This document shows positions 42,543-51,094 of a DNA stretch of 58,269 bases, piece by piece. Every line of letters begins with the position of its first letter. The first letter of the stretch is position 1. The translations under genes were made by a program, and so were the position numbers. The notes under the pieces were generated by a model, which was not told where the DNA came from, did not search any database, and saw only the letters and a list, made by a program, of their open reading frames with translations. Source of the stretch: an uncultured Collinsella sp. (GTDB lineage Bacteria > Actinomycetota > Coriobacteriia > Coriobacteriales > Coriobacteriaceae); assembly GCA_900759565.1 (NCBI GenBank), contig CAAEVV010000031.1, positions 1-58,269 of the forward strand. Direction: 5' to 3'.

Positions 42543-43433
42543 ATGCAGCTTTCTCAACTCGAATACCTTCAAGCGGTAGCGAACTACGGCGGCGTGCGCA
42601 AAGCGGCTCGCGCCGTTCACGTGAGCCCACAGGCCGTTTCGTCGGCAATCAAAAAGTTGGAATCTGAGTATCAGATTGTTTTGCTCGACCGATCGGCGGG
42701 GGAGGCTGTTTTGTCTCCGGCGGGCAGAGAATTTGCGCGTCGTGCACGCGTGATCCTGGCACAAGTCGACGATCTCAAAAAGTACACCCAATCGGGGAAC
42801 GGCGGCGTTTCGCCCGACGGTCACTTTCGTCTTTACGCCCCCTGTCTTCACGGGCGAGGGCGTCTTTTTTCCGAAAACTGGTACGACTCGTTTGAAAGCT
42901 CGCACCCTCAGATTCACCTTGATGTTTGGCATCAGCCAACGGCCACATGCTTTGAATCACTTGTGCTTGGCATTTCGGATGCGGCCATCTCATTTGAGGA
43001 ACCAAGGGACAGCGTCCTTTCTTCGAAATACTTGGGTGAAAAGGAGCTCAAGGTTCTTTCGTGCCCAGCGGGTCATCAATCTGTGGATGCTATGACCGTT
43101 CGTGAGTTACTAGGCGGCAGGCTCGCTGTTCCAATTAATTTGTCACCCTGTCTCAATGCAATCAATCAATGCCCCGAAGCCCAGCTGGTTAATTTCCGCT
43201 TTCGCGATGTCGAATACGGAAACAGGGCGCAGACTGAGTTTCTTCAAGCCGGGGGATTGATATTGAGCTTTTCTGGCTCTTCTCTCGCATCAGATGGACT
43301 GGAAGTGAGCGAGTGTTCCATTGAAGGCTCGCATGACGTAGCCTTGCCCATCTACTTTTGCTATCGACAAAATGCCTGGACCGATCGACACCAGACGGTA
43401 TTTCTTCACCTATTGCGTCACCTTGCTTCGTGA
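42543..43433 (+). CDS. LysR-family transcriptional regulator
   Basis: The 296-residue protein has an N-terminal winged helix (LEYLQAVANYGGVRKAARAVHVSPQAVSSAIKKLE) and a periplasmic-binding-like effector domain from about residue 90. The usual arrangement puts the target divergent, but here an MFS gene follows on the same strand. Codon use is less G+C-biased than in neighbours. The effector is unknown. Confidence 0.9.
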   Translation: MQLSQLEYLQAVANYGGVRKAARAVHVSPQAVSSAIKKLESEYQIVLLDRSAGEAVLSPAGREFARRARVILAQVDDLKKYTQSGNGGVSPDGHFRLYAPCLHGRGRLFSENWYDSFESSHPQIHLDVWHQPTATCFESLVLGISDAAISFEEPRDSVLSSKYLGEKELKVLSCPAGHQSVDAMTVRELLGGRLAVPINLSPCLNAINQCPEAQLVNFRFRDVEYGNRAQTEFLQAGGLILSFSGSSLASDGLEVSECSIEGSHDVALPIYFCYRQNAWTDRHQTVFLHLLRHLAS

Positions 43434-43472
43434 GGCCATTTGGCCTCGTGGCGTCAAGTGAATGTTGACGCC
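43432..43472 (+). terminator. Two hairpins after the LysR gene
   Basis: GAGGCCA-TT-TGGCCTC overlaps the stop codon, and GGCGTCAA...TTGACGCC (43450-43472) is followed by TTGTAA. Together they probably terminate the regulator transcript. Confidence 0.6.
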
Positions 43473-43552
43473 TTGTAACACATGACTGACGGCTCTGCCC
43501 TCATGCTTTTCCAAGATTCCGATTTAGATTGCTGACTCTTGGAGGGCGGAGT

Positions 43553-44713
43553 ATGAAAAACCGTACGGTTTTGCTTTATATGACGTTCGTTTTTCTGTCG
43601 AACTTCAGCACCATTTTGTATTTTCTGACGGTTTACCTTGAATTTGTCGGATTCTCGATGGTGGCGATTTCTAGCATGATGATTGCATATCAAGTGAGCA
43701 AGTTCATCCTTGAAGTTCCCACTGGCTATATTGCCGATAGGTTTGGACGAAAGACAAGCGGTCTCGTTGGCGTCGTGGGAATGCTTGGATACTACGCCGC
43801 CCTGCTTTTCGTCCGTTCTCCTCTGCTTTTAATCGGCGCGTTTGCTCTCAAGGGTTTTGCCGTTGCATGTGTGAGCGGATCCATAGAAGCAATTTACATT
43901 GACAGTGTCTCTCAGGACCAGCTCGTAAGACTTAATGTCGTTGAGCGATTTGTTTTCCATGCCTCTTATGCCATCTCCGCTTGTGCGGGCGGTTTCATTT
44001 CGTCTGTCGGTGCATATCTCATTGGTCTTTCGGCAGATATCATCGCAATGGTGTTGACGTTGGTTGTCGTTGTCTGCATTCCTGAGATGCGAAGAGGGGG
44101 CACTGCGGCGACACCTGAGCGTGGAATTAGCCCGAAGACGATCGGAGCCGCTATTGCGTACAATCGCATTCTTCGTTCGGCGTTCATCATGGACTGTTCT
44201 CAGGCGTTTGCTTTTGTCGCCCTGGAAGACTTTTTCTCACTGCTGCTTGCGGGTCGCGGAATGAATGCCGTCGCTTCGGGTGTGACCATTGCGGTCCAGC
44301 TCCTTGCCTCGGCCTCCATGGGGCTTATTGTGCCCAATGTGATTGCTCATGTCGACAAGGGCCGTTTTGCGCGTATTTGCGGCATTGTGCGCCTTTCCCT
44401 GACTGCCCTGTTTTTGATTCCCCTTACTCCGGCTAATTTGCTGCCCGTGTTCTATGTGCTGCAGACGGTTGCGTACTCGTTGTTTGCCCCAATCAAATAC
44501 TCAGTTTTTCAAAATGCTGCCGATTCTTCGATGCGCTGTTCACTGATTTCGGTTCAAAGCCAGATGGTGGCGGTGGGTGCCGTTCTTTTCTATCTGCTCA
44601 ACGCTGTGTTGAGCAGCATCGCGGGCATTCGAGTCGTATTGCTTGTTGCGCTCGGGATTTCTTCCTTGGTGTATATCCCCGCGCTCTTTCGTCTTACAAG
44701 TCAAAGGCCGTGA
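43553..44713 (+). CDS. MFS transporter
   Basis: The 386-residue protein has about 11-12 hydrophobic helices and the MFS loop motif GYIADRFGRKTSG between helices 2 and 3. It resembles drug/small-molecule exporters. The preceding LysR gene may regulate it. G+C content and codon use are lower than in flanking genes (frequent TTT, ATT, GTT), which hints at acquisition with the regulator. GGAGGGCGGAGT precedes the ATG. Confidence 0.88.
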   Translation: MKNRTVLLYMTFVFLSNFSTILYFLTVYLEFVGFSMVAISSMMIAYQVSKFILEVPTGYIADRFGRKTSGLVGVVGMLGYYAALLFVRSPLLLIGAFALKGFAVACVSGSIEAIYIDSVSQDQLVRLNVVERFVFHASYAISACAGGFISSVGAYLIGLSADIIAMVLTLVVVVCIPEMRRGGTAATPERGISPKTIGAAIAYNRILRSAFIMDCSQAFAFVALEDFFSLLLAGRGMNAVASGVTIAVQLLASASMGLIVPNVIAHVDKGRFARICGIVRLSLTALFLIPLTPANLLPVFYVLQTVAYSLFAPIKYSVFQNAADSSMRCSLISVQSQMVAVGAVLFYLLNAVLSSIAGIRVVLLVALGISSLVYIPALFRLTSQRP

Positions 44714-44746
44714 GTATTTGGACATCGATAACTTATATATCAACGC

Positions 44747-44780
44747 AATAAACCCGAGCGCGAGGGCGTTTGGGTTTATT
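44747..44780. terminator. Terminator after the MFS gene
   Basis: AATAAACCC and GGGTTTATT enclose a partly paired centre and are followed by ATTG. It lies between the MFS gene and the first acetate kinase. Confidence 0.7.
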
Positions 44781-44833
44781 ATTGAAACGTATGTAACCTG
44801 GCGGCGCCACACCGCCTGTTAGTAGGGAGACAC

Positions 44834-46012
44834 ATGAACGTTCTGGTCGTCAACGCAGGATCTTCGACCCTTAAGTATCAGGTCATCGATACCAAGTCCC
44901 ACAAGGTGTCCGCAAAGGGCTCCTGCGAGCGCGTCTGCTTTACCGGCGGTACCTTCACCCACGCTGCCAACGGTTCCAAGAAGGTGACCGAGAACATCGA
45001 GTTCCCCGACCACAAGGTCGCCATCGAGGTCGTCCTGAAGGACCTCGAGGCCAACGGCGTCAAGATCGAGGGTATTGGTCACCGTATCGTTCAGGGCGGC
45101 TGGTACTTTGGTGATTCCTCCCTCGTCGACGAGGACGTCCTCGCCAAGATCCGCGAGGTTGCCCCGCTGGCGCCGCTGCACAACAACCCCGAGGCCAACG
45201 TTATCGAGTACTGCCTGGAGCAGTATCCCGATCTGCCCAACGTTACGGTCTACGACACCGCTTTTCACTTCAACATGCCCGAGGTTGCCAAGACCTACGC
45301 CCTTCCCAAGGATGTTTGCGACAAGCTGCACATCCGTAAGTACGGCGCCCACGGCACCAGCTATCGCTACATCTCCAAGAAGGTCGCCGAGATGACCAAC
45401 GGCGAGGCCCGCAAGGTCGTCGTGTGCCACATCGGCTCTGGTGCCTCCCTGTGCGCCATCGAGGACGGCAAGTGCATGGATACCACCATGGGCCTCACCC
45501 CGCTCGACGGCGTCATGATGGGCACCCGCTGCGGCTCCATTGACCCGGCTACCGTGTGCTACCTGCAGCGCGAGGGTGGCTACACCTTCGACGAGGTCGA
45601 CGAGATGATGAACAAGAAGTCCGGTCTTTTGGCTGTGACCGGTGGCAAGACCAACGACTGCCGCAACGTCGAGGAGCTCGCCGCCGCTGGCGACCCCGAG
45701 GCTCAGCTCGCCTTCGACATGTTCGTCTACAAGATTGCCGCCAAGGCTGCCGAGATGGCCACTTCCATGTGCGGCATGGACACGCTGGTCTTCACCGCCG
45801 GCATCGGTGAGCACGCTCCGGCCGTTCGCGCCGGCGTTGCCGACCGTCTGGCCTTTATGGGCGTCAAGATGGACCATGCCCGTAACGCCCTGCGTGGCGA
45901 CGGCGCTTGGTGCCTGTCTGCCAAGGATTCCAAGGTCAAGATCTTTGTCATCCCCACGGACGAGGAGTTCATGATCGCTTCCGACGTCGAGCGCATCGTC
46001 AACGGCAAGTAA
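44834..46012 (+). CDS. ackA: Acetate kinase paralogue 1 (divergent nucleotide site)
   Basis: The 392-residue ASKHA-fold kinase has NAGSSTLKYQ at the N-terminus, Arg84, Asp141, His173, His199 and Arg232, all at catalytic positions. It departs from the family at the nucleotide site: HIGSGAS with Ser202 replaces HxGNGAS, GTSY replaces GTSH, GIGEH replaces GIGEN, and Thr12 replaces Ser12. It should still make acetyl phosphate or ATP, but phosphoryl-donor preference may differ. GTAGGGAGA precedes the ATG. A second copy follows. Confidence 0.88.
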   Translation: MNVLVVNAGSSTLKYQVIDTKSHKVSAKGSCERVCFTGGTFTHAANGSKKVTENIEFPDHKVAIEVVLKDLEANGVKIEGIGHRIVQGGWYFGDSSLVDEDVLAKIREVAPLAPLHNNPEANVIEYCLEQYPDLPNVTVYDTAFHFNMPEVAKTYALPKDVCDKLHIRKYGAHGTSYRYISKKVAEMTNGEARKVVVCHIGSGASLCAIEDGKCMDTTMGLTPLDGVMMGTRCGSIDPATVCYLQREGGYTFDEVDEMMNKKSGLLAVTGGKTNDCRNVEELAAAGDPEAQLAFDMFVYKIAAKAAEMATSMCGMDTLVFTAGIGEHAPAVRAGVADRLAFMGVKMDHARNALRGDGAWCLSAKDSKVKIFVIPTDEEFMIASDVERIVNGK

Positions 46013-46023
46013 TTGCAAGAGGG

Positions 46024-46062
46024 GAGGGGCTGGACGACCAAGTGCCGTTCAGCCCCTCTTTT
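46024..46062 (+). terminator. Terminator between the acetate kinases
   Basis: GAGGGGCTG and CAGCCCCTC with a TTTT tail end the first ackA transcript, so the second copy has its own promoter. Confidence 0.85.
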
Positions 46063-46094
46063 GCGCTCGTTGGGCGATATGCCTGATAGTTATT

Positions 46095-46123
46095 TATTAA
46101 GTTGTGATAACTTCTTATTAAGA
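46095..46123 (+). promoter_or_regulatory. Palindrome upstream of acetate kinase 2
   Basis: AAGTT-GTGAT-AACTT (46100-46114) lies between two direct repeats TTATTAAG (46095-46102, 46117-46123). It sits in an A/T-rich stretch 55-80 bases before the start, a likely operator over the promoter. Confidence 0.5.
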
Positions 46124-46176
46124 TGCGGCCGCCTTAAGGGGTCTGCGTCGACCGTATTGCACTGCAAAGGAGTCTC

Positions 46177-47355
46177 ATGAACGTACTTGTTGTCAACGCC
46201 GGCAGCTCAAGCCTTAAATATCAGCTTTTGGATACCGATACCCGCGAGGTTTTCGCCAAGGGCAACTGCGAACGTATCGGTTCGGACATGGGCATCTTTG
46301 GCCACTCCGAGAACGGTGGCGCCAAGCAGACCGAGGAGGTCCCTTTCCCCGATCATCGCTCTGCTATCGCTCGCGTGCTCGAGGAGCTCGAGAAGACCGA
46401 CTTTACGATCGATGGCATTGGCCATCGTATCGTTCAGGGCGGCTGGCACTTCGATGATTCCGCGGTCGTCGACGATGAGGTCATGGCTAAGATCCTTGAG
46501 GTGGCCCCGCTCGCTCCGCTGCACAATTACGGCGAGGCCGCGGCAATCGAATATTGCCGCGAGAAGTATCCTGAGCTGCCCAACGTGGCCGTCTTCGACA
46601 CCTCGTTCCACATGACCATGCCCGAGGTCGCCTACACCTACGCGCTGCCCAAGGACGTGTGCGACAAGTACCACGTGCGCAAGTACGGCGCACACGGTAC
46701 GAGCCACCGCTACGAGTGGATGATGGCCAAGGAGATCCTGGGCTCGCGCTGCCACCGTCTGCTTTCGTGCCATCTGGGCAACGGTGCTTCGCTTGCCGCC
46801 ATTGAGGACGGCGTGTGCCGCGATACCACGATGGGCCTCACGCCGCTTGACGGCCTGATGATGGGCACCCGTTGTGGTTCCATTGACCCGGCCACCGTGT
46901 GCTACCTGCAGCGCGAGGGCGGCTACAGCTACCAGGAAGTCGACGACATGATGAACAAGCAGTCCGGCCTGCTTGCCATTTCGGGCATCTCCAACGACGC
47001 CCGCGACATCCGCACGCGCGCCTCCGAGGGAGATGAGCGCTGCCTGCTCGCCTTCGATATGTTTGCCTACAAGGCTATGCAGCAGGCCGGCTCCATGATC
47101 GCCTCCATGGCGGGCGTGGATACCATCACCTTTACCGCCGGCATCGGCGAGAACGACTGGTCGATTCGCAAGGCCTTCTGCGACTGCTTTGAGTGGCTGG
47201 GCGTGCGCATCGACAACAACAAGAACCGCGAGGCCGTGGGCAACGGCCCGCAGGTCATCAGCGCCGCCGGTTCCGCCGTCACGGTCATGGTCATCCCCAC
47301 CGACGAGGAATACATGATCGCCCACGACGTCGAGCGTCTGACCAAGAACAACTAA
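46177..47355 (+). CDS. ackA: Acetate kinase paralogue 2
   Basis: The 392-residue paralogue has the same length and register as the gene before it. It keeps the canonical nucleotide motif HLGNGAS (Asn202), GTSHRY and GIGEN, and Ser12. Both copies share unusual HRIVQGG (His to Gln), YGAHGTS (Phe to Ala) and RCGSIDP. It forms ATP and acetate from acetyl phosphate. CAAAGGAG precedes the ATG. It is convergent with pta. Confidence 0.93.
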   Translation: MNVLVVNAGSSSLKYQLLDTDTREVFAKGNCERIGSDMGIFGHSENGGAKQTEEVPFPDHRSAIARVLEELEKTDFTIDGIGHRIVQGGWHFDDSAVVDDEVMAKILEVAPLAPLHNYGEAAAIEYCREKYPELPNVAVFDTSFHMTMPEVAYTYALPKDVCDKYHVRKYGAHGTSHRYEWMMAKEILGSRCHRLLSCHLGNGASLAAIEDGVCRDTTMGLTPLDGLMMGTRCGSIDPATVCYLQREGGYSYQEVDDMMNKQSGLLAISGISNDARDIRTRASEGDERCLLAFDMFAYKAMQQAGSMIASMAGVDTITFTAGIGENDWSIRKAFCDCFEWLGVRIDNNKNREAVGNGPQVISAAGSAVTVMVIPTDEEYMIAHDVERLTKNN

Positions 47356-47377
47356 CGCTCGCATTTGCAAGTAAATG

Positions 47378-47412
47378 AAAGGCCTCCAGAGCAACAGCTC
47401 CGGAGGCCTTTT
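47378..47412. terminator. Bidirectional terminator
   Basis: AAAGGCCTCC and GGAGGCCTTTT with a 14-base loop, between ackA copy 2 and pta. Confidence 0.87.
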
Positions 47413-47452
47413 GCTAGCGGGCGGAAATTCCTGTCCCGAGGGGATATGTACG

Positions 47453-48433
47453 CTACTCAGCCATCTGAGCCTGGACGGCGGTGATGGCCACGACACCCAC
47501 GATGTCGTCGGCAGAGCAGCCGCGCGAAAGGTCGTTGACCGGTTTGGCGATGCCCTGCAGGATGGGGCCGTAGGCGTCAGCACCGGCGAAGCGCTGGACC
47601 AGCTTGTAGCCGATGTTGCCGGCCTCGAGGTCGGGGAACACGAGCACGTTGGCCTTGCCGGCAACGGAGGAGCCGGGAGCCTTGAGCTGGGCGACGGTGG
47701 GGACGATAGCGGCATCGAGCTGCAGGTCGCCGTCGATGGCGAGCTCGGGAGCCTTCTCCTTGCAGAACTTCACGGCCTCTTGGACCTTCTTGGCGACCTC
47801 GCCACCGGCGGAGCCCATGGTGGAGTAGGAGAGCATGGCCACGTGCGGCTCAACGTTGCCCATGAAGGTGGACCAGGAGTGAGCGGAGGCGATGGCGATC
47901 TCGGAGAGTTCGTCAGAGGACGGGTTGATGTTGAGGCCGCAGTCGGCGAAGATCAGCGTGCCGTCGGTGCCGAACTGCGGGGTGTCGGTGCACATCACGA
48001 AGAAGGCCGAGACCAGCTTGGTGCCCGGGGCGGTCTTGAGGATCTGCAGCGCGGGGCGCAGGGTGTCGGCGGTGGAGTGGCAGGCGCCGGAGACCAGGCC
48101 GTCGGCATCGCCCATCTTGACCATCATGGTGCCAAAGTAGGTGGCGTCCATCACCTGGGCGCGAGCCTGCTCGATGGTAACGCCCTTCTTGGCACGGAGC
48201 TCAGCAAACTTCTGCGCATACTCCTCGTGCTTCTCGGCATTGCGCGGGTCGATGACGGTAGCGCCGGGAACGTTGATCTCGTCGGGGTTGCCCAGGATGA
48301 CGATCTTTGCCAGGCCCTCCTCGATGATTTTGGTGGCCGCGACGATAGTGCGCGGATCCTCGCCCTCGGGCAGGACGATCGTCTTAAGGTCGGCCTTGGC
48401 GGCAGACTTCATACGGTTTAGGAAATCGCTCAT
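47453..48433 (-). CDS. pta: Phosphate acetyltransferase
   Basis: The 326-residue short-form Pta has the family features VLPEGEDPRT, MMVKMGDADGLVSGACHSTADTLRPALQI and SYSTMGSAGGE. It converts acetyl-CoA and phosphate to acetyl phosphate, the substrate of the acetate kinases encoded next to it. It is convergent with them, so pta is transcribed separately. AAGGAG lies before the ATG. The leader holds a TAAACCCGCT...AGCGGGTTTA hairpin (48486-48508). Confidence 0.94.
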   Translation of the reverse strand: MSDFLNRMKSAAKADLKTIVLPEGEDPRTIVAATKIIEEGLAKIVILGNPDEINVPGATVIDPRNAEKHEEYAQKFAELRAKKGVTIEQARAQVMDATYFGTMMVKMGDADGLVSGACHSTADTLRPALQILKTAPGTKLVSAFFVMCTDTPQFGTDGTLIFADCGLNINPSSDELSEIAIASAHSWSTFMGNVEPHVAMLSYSTMGSAGGEVAKKVQEAVKFCKEKAPELAIDGDLQLDAAIVPTVAQLKAPGSSVAGKANVLVFPDLEAGNIGYKLVQRFAGADAYGPILQGIAKPVNDLSRGCSADDIVGVVAITAVQAQMAE

Positions 48434-48560
48434 GTTACTCCTTACAAGCGTTTCGCTAAGCTCCAGGCACCCGGCTGTTCACGAATAAACCCGCTGCTAG
48501 CGGGTTTACCTTTCAATTATGTACGCCGCGGTGCTTGAGCTTTCCTTGTGTGGCAAGCTC

Positions 48561-48586
48561 ATTATAGGACGCATTAGCGCTATAAT
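48561..48586. promoter_or_regulatory. Back-to-back promoters of pta and glf
   Basis: ATTATAG (minus-strand TATAAT, toward pta) and CTATAAT (plus-strand TATAAT, toward glf) form an inverted repeat with a 12-base centre. The -35 region of each promoter must overlap the other -10, so the two promoters may compete. Confidence 0.5.
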
Positions 48587-48664
48587 CGCTCTGATAAATA
48601 TGTCTCGAAGAATGTTCGAGAAAAGCCCAGCTAACGAGCCCGTGGCTTTTGACAAGGAGTATCG

Positions 48665-49867
48665 ATGCAGATTACCTCAGGCCTGCCTGAAGGCTTTAAC
48701 GCCGGCGCGTACGACATGATTGTCGTCGGTGCTGGATATGCCGGTGCCGTTTGCGCCCGCCGTCTTGCCGAGACCATCGGCTATCGTGTTGCCGTTTTGG
48801 AGCGCCGTAGCCACATTGCGGGCAATGCCTATGACTGCACTGACGAGGCCGGAATCCTGATTCACGAGTACGGTCCGCATATCTATCACACCTTTAACGA
48901 GCGCGTGCACAATTTCCTGTCGCGCTTTACCAAGTGGACGGATTATCAGCACAAGGTGCTCGCCAACATCAACGGTACCCTTATGCCCGTGCCCTTCAAC
49001 CATGCGAGTCTCAAGCTCGCCTTTGGTGACGAGCGCGGCGAGGAGCTGTATCAGAAGCTCGTGGAGACCTTTGGCAAGGATGTCAAGGTGCCCATTATGG
49101 AGCTGCGTAAGAAGAACGACCCGGATCTTGCCGAGGTCGCCGATTACGTCTACGAGAACGTCTTTTTACATTACACCATGAAGCAGTGGGGCCAGACGCC
49201 CGATCAGATCGACCCCTCGATCACCGGCCGCGTTCCCGTCTTTGTGGGCGATGATGACCGCTACTTCCCGCAAGCTCCCTTCCAGGGCATGCCGCAGGAG
49301 GGCTACACGGCGCTCTTTGAGCACATGCTCGACCACGACCTGATCGACGTGTTCTGCGACGTGGACGCCCGTGACCTCTTTGAAATCGATGACACCACCG
49401 TCAAGATCGACGGCAAGGTCTATGGTGGCGAGATCGTCTACACCGGTCCACTCGACGAGCTGTTCAACCTCGACTTGGGTGCGTTGCCGTACCGCACGCT
49501 CGATATGAAGTTCGAGACGCTCGATATGGACCAGTTCCAGCCCGTGGGCACTGTCAACTACACCACGAGCGAGGACTACACGCGCATCACCGAGTTCAAG
49601 AACATGACCGGTCAGGTCCTGCCCGGCAAGACCACCATCATGAAGGAGTACTCCAAGGCCTATACGCCCGGCTCGGGCGAGACGCCGTACTACGCCATTC
49701 TTGAGCCCGAGAACCGTGAGCTCTATGAGCGCTATCTTGAGCGCGTCCAGAACCTGACGAACTTCCACCCGGTGGGTCGTCTGGCCGAGTATCGTTACTA
49801 CGATATGGACGCCGTGACCAATTCTGCCCTCGATCTTTCGGATGAGATTATCGCCTGCCATGCATAA
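48665..49867 (+). CDS. glf: UDP-galactopyranose mutase
   Basis: The 400-residue flavoenzyme has the FAD motif VGAGYAGAVCARRLAE (21-36) and the conserved HIYHT, MKQWGQTPDQI and RVPV segments. It interconverts UDP-Galp and UDP-Galf for galactofuranose-containing surface glycans. ACAAGGAG precedes the start. A glycosyltransferase gene overlaps its 3' end, so the pair works in one glycan pathway. Confidence 0.94.
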   Translation: MQITSGLPEGFNAGAYDMIVVGAGYAGAVCARRLAETIGYRVAVLERRSHIAGNAYDCTDEAGILIHEYGPHIYHTFNERVHNFLSRFTKWTDYQHKVLANINGTLMPVPFNHASLKLAFGDERGEELYQKLVETFGKDVKVPIMELRKKNDPDLAEVADYVYENVFLHYTMKQWGQTPDQIDPSITGRVPVFVGDDDRYFPQAPFQGMPQEGYTALFEHMLDHDLIDVFCDVDARDLFEIDDTTVKIDGKVYGGEIVYTGPLDELFNLDLGALPYRTLDMKFETLDMDQFQPVGTVNYTTSEDYTRITEFKNMTGQVLPGKTTIMKEYSKAYTPGSGETPYYAILEPENRELYERYLERVQNLTNFHPVGRLAEYRYYDMDAVTNSALDLSDEIIACHA

Positions 49868-50891
49868 AGTCATAACATTCGGTATTCCCTCGTATAACGC
49901 CGCCAAGGACATGGACCATTGCATCACCTCCATCTTGGAGGGGAGCAATTACGCTACCGATATCGAGATTATCGTGGTGGACGACGGCTCCAAGGACGAG
50001 ACGGCCGATAAGGCCGATGAGTGGGAGGCACGTTATCCTGGAATCATCCGCGCGGTGCACCAGGAGAATGGCGGTCACGGTATTGCCGTCCTTTCGGGTC
50101 TGCGCGAGGCGCAGGGCACCTACTACAAGGTTGTCGACTCGGACGACTGGCTTGACGGCGCTGCCCTTTCGACCATGCTGTCGATTCTGCGTGGCTTTGA
50201 GGAGCGCGACCAGCGCGTTGACCTGTTTATCTCGAACTACGTGTACGAGAAGGTTTACGAGGGCACGCATACCGCTATTGGCTACAAATTTGCCCTGCCG
50301 CGCAAAAAGATCTTTTCCTGGGATCAGATCGGTCATTTCCGCCTGGACCAGAACCTTCTCATGCACAGCCTGTGCTATCGCACGGATGTGCTGCGCGAGT
50401 CCAACCTTCCCATGCCGCCGCACACGTTCTATGTGGACAACATCTACGCCTACGTGCCGCTGCCGCGTTGCAAGACCATGTACTACGCCGACATCGACCT
50501 CTACCGCTACTTTATCGGTCGCGAGGGCCAGAGCGTCAACGAGGCAACGATGGTCAAGCGTCTGGACCAGCAGTTCCGTGTTACGCGTATCATGATGGAG
50601 TCGTACCACTTGTACAGCGATGTTGGGTCGTCGCGCCTGCGTTCGTACATGATGGGCTACTTCACCATGATGATGGCGATCTGCTCGGTGCTTACCAAGC
50701 TTTCCGAGGAAGATTGCGCCGACGAGCGCCTAAAGACGCTGTGGAATGATTTGAAGGCCTATGACGAGCGCATGTATCGTCGTGCCCGCTACGGCGTGGT
50801 CGGGTTCTTCACCAATCTGCGCGGTCGTGCCGGTGACAAAACCACACTCGGCCTATACCGTCTTGCCTCAAAGATCTTCAAATTCAACTAG
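49860..50891 (+). CDS. Family 2 glycosyltransferase
   Basis: The 343-residue GT-A enzyme has the opening ITFGIPSYNAAKDMDHCI, the nucleotide-sugar DDGS and the metal-binding SDDW. There are no membrane helices. Its ATG overlaps the glf stop by 8 bases, so it is translationally coupled. It may use UDP-Galf or another sugar to build a surface polysaccharide. The C-terminus LYRLASKIFKFN has a counterpart in the gene remnant at 51027. Confidence 0.88.
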   Translation: MHKVITFGIPSYNAAKDMDHCITSILEGSNYATDIEIIVVDDGSKDETADKADEWEARYPGIIRAVHQENGGHGIAVLSGLREAQGTYYKVVDSDDWLDGAALSTMLSILRGFEERDQRVDLFISNYVYEKVYEGTHTAIGYKFALPRKKIFSWDQIGHFRLDQNLLMHSLCYRTDVLRESNLPMPPHTFYVDNIYAYVPLPRCKTMYYADIDLYRYFIGREGQSVNEATMVKRLDQQFRVTRIMMESYHLYSDVGSSRLRSYMMGYFTMMMAICSVLTKLSEEDCADERLKTLWNDLKAYDERMYRRARYGVVGFFTNLRGRAGDKTTLGLYRLASKIFKFN

Positions 50892-50923
50892 CTGCTGAGT
50901 AATCGCTGCTGATAGGTTGACTG

Positions 50924-51001
50924 GGCCCCTTGGCCTTTAGTTTGCTACTGCGAACAGTCCTGCTCGCGCGGGACTTGTATCAAACTAAAGGCCAAGGGGC
51001 C
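50924..51001. repeat. 21-bp perfect inverted repeat with nested hairpin
   Basis: Positions 50924-50944 (GGCCCCTTGGCC...) are the exact complement of 50981-51001. The 36-base centre contains AGTCC...GGACT. There is no T-run. It probably served as a shared terminator between the glycosyltransferase and a convergent gene now reduced to a remnant. Confidence 0.75.
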
Positions 51002-51026
51002 TCTGCTATAAGAATCGATTGTCAGG

Positions 51027-51086
51027 TTATTTGAATTTGAAGATCTTCGAAGCGCGGTACACAGGGGCCTGGGCTGAAAAGAATTA
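51027..51086 (-). pseudogene. 3' remnant of a glycosyltransferase gene
   Basis: On the minus strand VYRASKIFKFK and a TAA stop (51029-51027) mirror the end of the intact glycosyltransferase, LYRLASKIFKFN. The frame is open upstream only to TAA at 51086-51084, and the palindromic element begins a few bases beyond. Most of a convergent paralogue has been lost. Confidence 0.6.
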
Positions 51087-51094
51087 GGTTGGAA

